A model generated the notes under the pieces. It was given only the letters and a program-made list of their open reading frames with translations, was not told the DNA's origin and did not search any database. The position numbers and the translations under genes were made by a program. From an uncultured Collinsella sp. (GTDB lineage Bacteria > Actinomycetota > Coriobacteriia > Coriobacteriales > Coriobacteriaceae): a stretch of DNA of 9,315 nt. The stretch is from the NCBI GenBank assembly GCA_900555745.1, contig USMH01000029.1, positions 1 to 9,315 on the forward strand. Reading direction: 5' to 3'. Below are positions 1 through 6,900 of the stretch, piece after piece. Position 1 is the first letter of the stretch; each line of letters opens with the position of its first letter.

Positions 1-1745
1 TTATGCACATCCTCAACAACTGCTCGGGCGTCGTGCGCGAGCATGTCGACGAGATTTTTGGCGACACGCTCTCCTTTGACGAAAAGGGCGAGCTGTGCAC
101 GCTCATTTACTACCCGCGCGAGAAGATTGAGCTGGTCCGCAGCCAGCGCGAGGACTCGCCAACTTGGTACAAGACGATGCTTGACCAGCTCATCATGGTC
201 GCACGCTCGCTTTCAAGCCGCTACACGCGCTCCAAGGTGCGTAAGGCCATCCCGCGCGACTACGCCTATATCATCGACGAGTTGTTGCACACGCACCCGG
301 ACGAGAACAACTATCGCGTGCGCTATCACGAGCGCATCGTGGAGTCCATCCTGGAGACCGCCAGCGCCGACGACTTTATCGAGTCGCTCGCTTCGCTCAT
401 CAAGCGCCTGGCCGTCGACCACCTGCACCTGGTGGGCGATATCTTCGACCGCGGCGGCGGCGCGGCCAAGATTATGGACCGCCTGCTCACCTACCATTCG
501 CTCGACATCCAGTGGGGCAACCACGACCTGCTGTGGATGGGCGCTGCGGCCGGTGAGCCCGCCTGCATCGCCACGGTATTGCGCAACAACCTACGCTACG
601 ACAACTACGAAATTCTAGAGAACGACTACGGCATCTCGCTGCGTGAGCTTGTCGCCTTTGCCGATGCCACCTATACCGCCGGTGAGTCCATCACCCCGCT
701 GATCAAGGCCATCAACGTGCTGCTCTTTAAGCTCGAGGGCCAGATTATCCAGCGCCACCCCGAGTTCGATATGACCAACCGCCTGTTACTCGACAAGATC
801 GAACACGACACCGGCACGGTCACGCTCGCCGACGGCAGCGTGTGGCCGCTCACGACCAACGACTTCCCCACCGTCGACCCGGCGGACCCCTATACGCTCA
901 CGCCCCAGGAGCAGCACATCATCGACAAGCTCGTGTCCGAGTTTGTCACCGCCGATCACCTGCATCGCCATATCGATTTCCTCTATTCCCACGGCTCGAT
1001 GTACAAGGTCGCCAACGGCAACCTGCTCTTCCACGGCTGCGTTCCGCTCAACGAAGACGGCACCTTTAGCAGCATGAACTGTCTGGGCACCTGGCACGCT
1101 GGCCGCGATTATCTCGATTTTTGCGACCACATCGCCCGCCGCGCCTGGCGCGTGGGCGACCGCGACGCTCTCGACTGGATGTGGTACCTGTGGATTGGCT
1201 TTAACTCACCCGCCAGCGGACGCCTGGTGCGTACCTTTGAGCGCGCCTATATCGCCGATAAGAGCACCTGGGTCGAGCCAATGGATCCGTACTTTACGCT
1301 TACCAAGTCGCCCTCGGTCTGCGATGACATCATGCGCGAGTTTGGCGTCGCGCCCATGGCATGCTCGCCGACCGGCCACATCATCAACGGCCACACGCCC
1401 GTTAAAACTACCAAGGGCGAGCAGCCCATCCGCGCCGAGGGCAAGCTGCTGGTCATCGATGGCGGCTTCTGCCGCGCTTACCATCCCAAGACGGGCATCG
1501 CCGGCTATACGCTCATCTCGAGCTCGCGCGGCTGCCGTCTCAAGTCGCACCGGGCCTTTACGACGGTTGCCGAGGCACTCACGCGCAACGTGGACATCGA
1601 AAGCGAGACCAACCGTTTTGACCAAGCAGACCGTCGCCGCATGGTAAGCGACACCGATACTGGCGCCAAGATCCGCAGCCAAATCCAGGACCTGCGCCAG
1701 CTCCTCGATGCATATAGAAACGGTGCTATCGAGGAGCGCGCCTAG
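1..1745 (+). CDS. fbp: Fructose-1,6-bisphosphatase, class III (3' portion; 5' end outside window)
   Basis: Cytosolic gluconeogenic enzyme hydrolysing fructose-1,6-bisphosphate to fructose-6-phosphate. About 580 codons are visible. The reading frame runs in from the left edge, and the ATG at position 3 is internal. By recall of the Bacillus subtilis class III enzyme (about 670 residues), this ATG falls just after the first metal-binding DLHGE motif, so roughly 85-90 residues are missing. Visible calcineurin-like phosphoesterase motifs are GDIFDRG (visible residues 145-151) and GNHD (172-175). Class III signatures LFHGC, a WYLWIGFNSP segment and GHIINGHTPV (458-467) follow, and then IDGGF and GIAGYTL. 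The C-terminus is intact and ends at a TAG. No convincing terminator follows, and gtrA-like gene 1 begins 78 nt downstream, so co-transcription is possible. The family assignment is firm. Confidence 0.95.
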   Translation, partial: MHILNNCSGVVREHVDEIFGDTLSFDEKGELCTLIYYPREKIELVRSQREDSPTWYKTMLDQLIMVARSLSSRYTRSKVRKAIPRDYAYIIDELLHTHPDENNYRVRYHERIVESILETASADDFIESLASLIKRLAVDHLHLVGDIFDRGGGAAKIMDRLLTYHSLDIQWGNHDLLWMGAAAGEPACIATVLRNNLRYDNYEILENDYGISLRELVAFADATYTAGESITPLIKAINVLLFKLEGQIIQRHPEFDMTNRLLLDKIEHDTGTVTLADGSVWPLTTNDFPTVDPADPYTLTPQEQHIIDKLVSEFVTADHLHRHIDFLYSHGSMYKVANGNLLFHGCVPLNEDGTFSSMNCLGTWHAGRDYLDFCDHIARRAWRVGDRDALDWMWYLWIGFNSPASGRLVRTFERAYIADKSTWVEPMDPYFTLTKSPSVCDDIMREFGVAPMACSPTGHIINGHTPVKTTKGEQPIRAEGKLLVIDGGFCRAYHPKTGIAGYTLISSSRGCRLKSHRAFTTVAEALTRNVDIESETNRFDQADRRRMVSDTDTGAKIRSQIQDLRQLLDAYRNGAIEERA

Positions 1746-1791
1746 CACCACCCGCGGGGATTGGCTAAAATTGCTAAGTTTGTCATCCCCA

Positions 1792-1807
1792 CGGCGCCCC
1801 GGCGCCG
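1792..1807 (+). other. Small GC hairpin upstream of the first gtrA-like gene
   Basis: CGGCGCC at 1792-1798 and GGCGCCG at 1801-1807 are perfect reverse complements separated by 2 nt, so a hairpin of about six pairs with a tetraloop is possible. It ends 4 nt before the ribosome binding site of the following gene. A second weak repeat (GGGGAT 1756-1761 and ATCCCC 1785-1790) lies just upstream. No T-run follows, so it is not a standard terminator. Any effect on translation is a guess. Confidence 0.35.
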
Positions 1808-1823
1808 GCTTAAGGCAGGTACC

Positions 1824-2219
1824 ATGCAAAAGCTCCTTGCGCAGATCATGAAATTTGGCGTCGTCGGTGTCATTGCCACGGTTATCGACTTTGGCATTAT
1901 GAATCTGCTCCACTACGGTCTGGGCCTCAACATCCTAATCGCCAACACCAGCGGCTTTATCATCTCACTCATCTTTAACTACCTCGCAAGCATGAAGTAC
2001 GTGTTTGCGCACAAGGAAGGCATGAGCCGCCGCCACGAGTTTATCATCTTTGTCGTGCTTTCCGTGATCGGCTTGGCTCTCAACGACGGCATCGTGCTGG
2101 CGCTCAACGCCGGCCTGGGACTCGAGGCCAATATCGCCAAGATTTGCGCCACCGCGCTTGTCATGGTCTACAACTTTGTGACCCGAAAGATCTTCCTGGA
2201 GGGCGACGAGACCAAGTAG
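1824..2219 (+). CDS. GtrA-family membrane protein 1
   Basis: A 131-residue integral membrane protein of the GtrA/DPMS family. Members are thought to help move polyprenyl-linked sugars across the membrane, or to partner glycosyltransferases in cell-wall or surface-glycan decoration. Four hydrophobic segments are visible, near residues 11-29, 36-55, 72-95 and 102-119. The GtrA hallmarks are an N-terminal KFGVVG motif, NYxxSMKYVF in the middle, and a terminal FVTRKIFLEG motif (an aromatic/N/R/F pattern near the C-terminus). I chose the ATG at 1824 because AAGGCAGG (1812-1819) sits 4 nt before it. A TTG at 1761 would extend the protein by 21 residues but has no properly spaced ribosome binding site. 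It lies between fbp and a second gtrA-like gene. The specific sugar and partner enzyme cannot be read from this window. Confidence 0.87.
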   Translation: MQKLLAQIMKFGVVGVIATVIDFGIMNLLHYGLGLNILIANTSGFIISLIFNYLASMKYVFAHKEGMSRRHEFIIFVVLSVIGLALNDGIVLALNAGLGLEANIAKICATALVMVYNFVTRKIFLEGDETK

Positions 2220-2240
2220 CTCGACACCCCTGCAGCATTA

Positions 2241-2290
2241 CGGCGCCCACGGATGACGCGCACTCAGCGCAGTATCTTCCGTGGGCGCCG
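2241..2290 (+). repeat. Perfect 13-bp inverted repeat between the gtrA-like genes
   Basis: CGGCGCCCACGGA at 2241-2253 is matched exactly by its reverse complement TCCGTGGGCGCCG at 2278-2290. The 24-nt loop itself contains GCGC (2258-2261) and GCGC (2267-2270), which could pair as an inner helix. It starts 21 nt after the first gtrA-like stop codon. There is no run of T after the right arm, so it is not a classical intrinsic terminator. It may be a processing or stability element, a weak terminator, or a protein-binding palindrome. Confidence 0.7.
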
Positions 2291-2438
2291 CTCGTTTACG
2301 GGCAAATTATCAACGTTTACGGATTAGCTCTTGAAAATTTGGCGAGTTCGTATAGTTCTTGGCAAAGACCTTACGTTTCCCTTGCAAAAGATCTAAAGTA
2401 TCCCCTGCTCGATTCATCAACGCATTGGATGTGATTAC
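2291..2438 (+). other. Intergenic region with possible weak promoter for the second gtrA-like gene
   Basis: This stretch is visibly more AT-rich than the flanking genes and holds no coding sequence I would support. A TATAGT hexamer at 2351-2356 resembles a -10 box. The nearest -35-like hexamer, TTGAAA at 2331-2336, is only 14 bp away, shorter than the usual 16-18, so the promoter call is weak. If real, the second gtrA-like gene could be expressed apart from fbp and the first copy. Confidence 0.3.
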
Positions 2439-2846
2439 GTGCGCAAGGCGCTGGCACAACCTCATACCAAGCAGTTCCTCAAGTTTGCTGTCGTGGGTCT
2501 TATCTCCTTTGGCATCGACTGGGGCATGCTCATTGCGCTCGTCGAGCTGTTCCACCTCGACTTTTTGATGAGCACCACGGTTTCGTTTATCACGTCCGTC
2601 GTGGTCAACTACTGGCTCAGCATGAAGTACGTGTTCGACCACCGCGAAGGCATGAGCCGCAAGCGCGAGTTCACGATCTTCACCATCCTGTCGGTGATCG
2701 GCCTGGGCCTCAACGACCTGTACATGTTTGTGGGCGTCACGTTTTTGAGCATCGGCTACCAGGCCATGAAGGCCATCGCCACGTTCCTCGTCACCTGGTA
2801 CAACTACTTCAGCCGCCGCTTCTTCCTCGAGGGTGCACGGTCGTAG
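2439..2846 (+). CDS. GtrA-family membrane protein 2
   Basis: A 135-residue, four-helix membrane protein paralogous to its upstream neighbour. Hydrophobic segments lie near residues 14-37, 42-59, 78-104 and 108-124. The two copies share the pattern NYxxSMKYVFxHxEGMSRxxEF, then LSVIGLxLND, and end in a basic-aromatic FLEG tail, as expected for an old tandem duplication. The start is a GTG at 2439. The ribosome binding site is poor (GGAT about 8 nt upstream), and no better start exists in frame near the conserved N-terminus. The presumed role is transport of a lipid-linked sugar or assistance to a glycosyltransferase, as for other GtrA proteins. Substrate and partner are unknown. A strong terminator follows 26 nt after the stop codon. 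Confidence 0.87.
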   Translation: MRKALAQPHTKQFLKFAVVGLISFGIDWGMLIALVELFHLDFLMSTTVSFITSVVVNYWLSMKYVFDHREGMSRKREFTIFTILSVIGLGLNDLYMFVGVTFLSIGYQAMKAIATFLVTWYNYFSRRFFLEGARS

Positions 2847-2872
2847 TCGATTCACTATTTGCTTGAATGTAT

Positions 2873-2907
2873 AACCGGTTGGAATTCCCGTTCCAACCGG
2901 TTTTTTT
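2873..2907 (+). terminator. Rho-independent terminator of the fbp-gtrA block
   Basis: AACCGGTTGGAA (2873-2884) pairs perfectly with TTCCAACCGGTT (2891-2902) around a 6-nt loop (2885-2890). The right arm runs into a stretch of seven T (2901-2907). This is a textbook intrinsic terminator on the plus strand, 26 nt after the second gtrA-like gene. Confidence 0.93.
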
Positions 2908-2945
2908 GTTTGCAGAGAGACCCGGCGACCCAGTCCCATTCGCAT

Positions 2946-2984
2946 GAAAAACGGGCGGTCCGGATGTTGGTCCGAACCGCCCGT
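2946..2984 (-). terminator. Rho-independent terminator of the DUF4430 operon
   Basis: Read on the minus strand, ACGGGCGGT (2984-2976) pairs with ACCGCCCGT (2959-2951). After one mismatch four further pairs form around a 6-nt loop (2965-2970). An A-run on the plus strand (2947-2951) gives a U-tract on the minus-strand transcript. It lies 22 nt past the stop codon of the 300-residue DUF4430 protein and faces the plus-strand terminator at 2873-2907. Confidence 0.9.
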
Positions 2985-3006
2985 CTGGCGCGCTATGTCG
3001 AGGCCT

Positions 3007-3909
3007 CTAGCCCGTTACGTAATACCAAACGACGTTGTCGCCATTGGAGAGAACGTAGTTACTGCAGGCCGTCATGGGCGTTGTACCGTTGACGGAGTAC
3101 ATCCAGCCGCTCGTGCCGCCGTACTGTTTCTCGGCCAAACCACCAATCGCAGAAACATACGTGCCGTACGATGAGCCGTGTGCGTTGACCGAAAGGCCCA
3201 GCGCGCACAGGGCATCGTAAACGGTGGCGCCTTCGTTAAAGGTAAAGGTGCCGCCAGAGGACACGGGATTGCCCACAGCGCTCGATGTGACTGAAACCGT
3301 CACCGTAACGTAGTTGGACTCCTGCGAGCCACCCTGTCCGCCCGAGGAGGCGTTTCCACCATTAGAGGATGAGGCTCCATTAGACGACTGGCCACCGCCC
3401 GAAGAAGCACCACCAGACACATTGGAAGTATCGCCGGCTCCCATATTCTGGGCAGCGGATTTATCTCCAGACTTCTTGCCGTTCTGACCATCGGACTTCT
3501 TGCTATCCGAGCTTTTATCCGATTCCTTGTCCGAAGACTCGGAATCGTCCTTGCCGTCGTTCGAACCCTTGGACTCGTCTTTTGCATCATTCGATGACTT
3601 GGAGTCCTCGGAACTGGCCTCGCCCGAAGTCGTAGTCGAGCCAGACGCCTTGGTGTCCTTGGTGACGACGCTCTCCCCCGTCACGGTCTGAATGATCCAG
3701 TCGATGGACCAGGCACCGCTTGTGGAAGGATGGACGAAACCCAGCGAGACGACGATCAGAATGGTGCATGCGGCAGTCAGAACGCCAAGGAGCACCTTGC
3801 GGCGAGGGGCGGACGCCGCCGAAGCGGCGCCCTGTTGCTTTGCATCGTCGAACTGAATGAACGAGGAATCCGGTTGCTTGGGGTCAGCGTCCTTGGATTT
3901 ATTGGACAC
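3007..3909 (-). CDS. Membrane-anchored DUF4430 domain protein with low-complexity stalk
   Basis: A predicted exported protein of 300 residues. The N-terminus (1-37) is polar and ends in Arg-Arg-Lys before one hydrophobic helix (about 39-58), consistent with an uncleaved signal anchor and an outside C-terminus. Residues 84-198 form a stalk rich in Ser, Asp, Lys and then Gly, Asn. Residues 200-299 are a single DUF4430 module (transcobalamin C-terminal-like) ending GWMYSVNG, then NGDNVVWYYVTG. Two cysteines in the module (C235, C282) could form a disulfide. I prefer the GTG at 3909, which has AGGTGAGG (3913-3920) upstream. Another in-frame GTG at 3918 directly abuts the upstream stop codon and would add three residues. 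The gene is translationally close-coupled to the large DUF4430 gene and should share its cobalamin-riboswitch control. Binding of corrinoid or a related ligand at the cell surface is inferred from domain family and regulation. DUF4430 also occurs in proteins of unknown ligand. Confidence 0.85.
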   Translation of the reverse strand: MSNKSKDADPKQPDSSFIQFDDAKQQGAASAASAPRRKVLLGVLTAACTILIVVSLGFVHPSTSGAWSIDWIIQTVTGESVVTKDTKASGSTTTSGEASSEDSKSSNDAKDESKGSNDGKDDSESSDKESDKSSDSKKSDGQNGKKSGDKSAAQNMGAGDTSNVSGGASSGGGQSSNGASSSNGGNASSGGQGGSQESNYVTVTVSVTSSAVGNPVSSGGTFTFNEGATVYDALCALGLSVNAHGSSYGTYVSAIGGLAEKQYGGTSGWMYSVNGTTPMTACSNYVLSNGDNVVWYYVTG

Positions 3910-3912
3910 AGC

Positions 3913-3920
3913 CCTCACCT
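3913..3920 (-). promoter_or_regulatory. Ribosome binding site overlapping the upstream stop codon
   Basis: AGGTGAGG on the minus strand overlaps the TAG stop (3921-3919) of the large surface-protein gene. Its GGTGA core sits 5 nt before the GTG at 3909. This favours 3909 over the GTG at 3918, which lies within the site itself. The arrangement suggests ribosomes finishing the first gene re-initiate on the second. Confidence 0.65.
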
Positions 3921-6900
3921 ACCGACGTTTGGTGAACACGAACACGCCGACGATGGCGAGACCGATGACGCCGGCGGCAACGCCAACGATGGCGAGCGGG
4001 TTGGTGCCAGTCTCCTGCTCGGAAGCACCAGAGGACTTCTTAGCAGTGGTCGTGGAAGCAGCACCCGTATCGGACTTGGAATCGGACTTCTTGTCGGACT
4101 TGCCGTCCTTCTTGTCAGACTTCTTCTCGTCCTTCTTATCGGACTTATCGGAGTCCTTCTTGTCGGACTTGTTGTCCTTGGTCTCGGTCTTGGTCGACAC
4201 CGTCGTCTTGGTCGTCGGCTTATGACCCGGAGCGACAGCGCCGCCAGCCTGCTGGCCCTTCGTGCCGGAGCCGGAACCCGTGCCAGCGCCAGCACCGGAA
4301 CCGTTGCCAGCGCCACCATTGCCGCCATTGGAGCCAGAACCGCCATTTCCGCCAGGGTTAACGGCATTCTTGGTCCACTTGGCATACAACGTCAGGTCGG
4401 CCGTCACCGGCGTACTGAAGTCATACGCCTGCGTGCAAGCCTCGTCGGTGAACCAACCGCCGAAAGTGTAGCCATCGCGCGTCGGATCGACCGGCTTGAC
4501 CAGCTTGCCATCGGCCGTAGCAACAAACTTAGTGTCGCAAGCAGACCCGCCATTAGAATTAAAGGCAACCGTCCAAGACTCGACAGCTCCAAGTTTAAAC
4601 AGCGTGCCCGAATCATTAATGTAGTAGAGATTGCCAGAAGCATCGGCAATGACCGGAGAGTCACAGTACTGGTAATGGCCAGCCGCATCATAAATCTGCG
4701 TCGCCTCTGCATCGCCGAGCGTATAGCGATACACGCCACCACCAGCAGAGTAGTTGACGTAATCCTTGCTATCCGCGCTGTTAACGGTGAAGTACACATA
4801 GGTCTTGCCGCCCTGAACACTCACCAGCGGAGTAGCAGCAATACCGTTGAGGCCAGCCGGCAGCGCCTTGCCGTCGGCAGCAGCGACCATCGTGGTCTTA
4901 CCCGTCTTCAGGTTATAGAGAACCAGAGCAGAGCCAGTAGCCGTCTGTCCGCCGACAATCAAGTTGTCGCCAGACATCGCCGGGGCGCTCATGTTATTCG
5001 TAAGACCCAGGTCGACCGTCTTCTGTTCACTCAGCACGCCCTTCGCCGAAAGCGAAATCACATGGAGCTTTCCGTCGTGCGTCATCTGATAGAAGGTCGA
5101 ACCATTGGACGGATCGGCAATGCAATCGGCATTTGCGACAGCGCCGAGCTTCATGGTCGAAACGACATCGCCCGTCGTCTTATCAATGCACTTAAGCGTA
5201 CCCGCGCTCGTAGGAACGATGGCATACTTATCCGTCAAAGCCGCACCAGTCCAGTAATAGCCCTCGGCAGGGTCGATGTTCTGCCAAGAAACTTCGCCCG
5301 TGGCAATCTTAATGCGCGCAAAGGAGCCGTTGCCATAGGTCGCGTTGTAATTCTCGTCATACGAAATATCGACCGAGCCTACATAGACGTACTCGCCGTC
5401 CGAAACGACGGTGCAGGAGCTCTGCGTCAAGTCCGTCAAACCAGGCGTCAGCCACTTGCAGATCAGCTTGTCTGCAGTAATCGCCTGGACCGCACCGCCG
5501 TTGAGCGGAACGATGATAAGGCCATTGGTATAGATCGGACGAGAGGTATAGCTCACCTTGGAGGCAAGCGGCGCAGAGGCAACCTTTTTGCCCGTGGACG
5601 AATCGATCTTAATGAGCTCGTTCTCGGTCGCGATGTACACAAAGCCGTTAGCGATGACAGGCTCGCTGCAGTTGGCATACTGCTGACCAGACTCGGCCTT
5701 CCAATCGAAGGCCCACTTAAGACCGGCGGCCTGCGCAGGCGTCTTGGCATCCGTTACGGTCGAACCGTTGCCACTGTTGCCGTAGCCGGCCCACTCGGCA
5801 TCCCAATCAGGAGTCGTCGCGCTCGGATCCACGACAATCTTGTCGGGATCGGGCATGGGCGAATTATCGGTGGTATAGGCAAGCGTGACCTTATCGCCGC
5901 TCTGGAGCGTAATCTGATTGGCGCAGAGTAAGGAGGGCTCTCCGTTGATATACAGATGCCAATATTTATTGGTTGCAGCATCCCAACCATACGGCTTGTG
6001 ATCGAACGGCGAAGTAATGGAATTCAGGAACCAGTACTCACCACTCTGGGAGCCGTTGTACGTAACGCCCTTGGCCTTCAGAACTGCCTCAATAAGGTTC
6101 TGGGCCGTGGAGCCTTCGGGCAGAGAAACATTGCTTGCAGTGCCCCAACGCGTATTGTTCCCGTTGACATCGGGACCGATAACATCGGCGGATCCAAGCA
6201 CCTGACCGGGGAGGGCATCGGCGTCAGCACCATACATAAAGGTGACGGCGTCACCCTCTTGGAGCTCGTAGGCACCGGCGCCAACGTCGGCGAACTTGCC
6301 ATTTACGTAGAAGCGCCAATAGCTATTGGTCGCAGCATCCCAGCCATAGGACTTACCATCGAACGGCGAATAAATGCCGTTGAGGAACCAGCCCCAAGAC
6401 GATTCGCCAGCATCGAGAGTAAGGCCGGTCTGCTCAAGGAGATCCTTGGCAGTGGAGCCTGCCTTGAGGCTCGTCTGGCCCGTCGAAGCCCAAACCTGCT
6501 GCTTGCCGTCCTTGTCCTTACCAAGTACCTGAACGGAAGCATGAACAGAATCGGACGGCAACTGGTCGCCCCAGCCACCGTAGAACCACGTGACGGTATC
6601 GCCGGCGTGGATGGTGACATTGTCTGCCGTGTAGTCGCTCGACTTGCCGTTGATGAACAGCTGCCAATAGGTCGAATAATCGAGCGGCGTACCCAGCTCA
6701 ACGCCGTTGTACTTAAGGCTCAGAATGAAGGAGCCCGCAGCAACGGCGTCGATGTCATTCGCCTCGAGCGCGACCTTCGTAAGGTCAAGCGCGCTCGAGC
6801 CGGACGTCACCACATACTGTGCGTTATCGACCCAAGTCTGAGTCTTGCCCTGGGCATCGCGACCAATGACGGTCACATTTGCGGCAACTTGGTCCTTAAC

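Noticed and set aside
3..5. ATG at position 3 as the start of fbp
   Set aside because: The encoded protein would lack the first metal-binding motif and about 85 residues common to class III enzymes. The gene is simply cut by the window edge.
1761..1763. TTG start for the first gtrA-like gene
   Set aside because: The purine-rich stretch abuts the codon with no spacing. The ATG at 1824 has a well-spaced ribosome binding site and matches the usual GtrA N-terminus.
2873..2984. The two facing hairpins as an attachment site or mobile-element end
   Set aside because: Each hairpin is a standard intrinsic terminator on its own strand, with a T-run at the right end. The arms of the two do not match each other.
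3730..5931. A 733-codon open frame on the plus strand, opposite the large surface protein
   Set aside because: The translation is rich in Arg, Ile, Ala and Leu with no domain pattern, as is typical of the antisense of a high-GC gene. The minus strand has clear domains through the same region.
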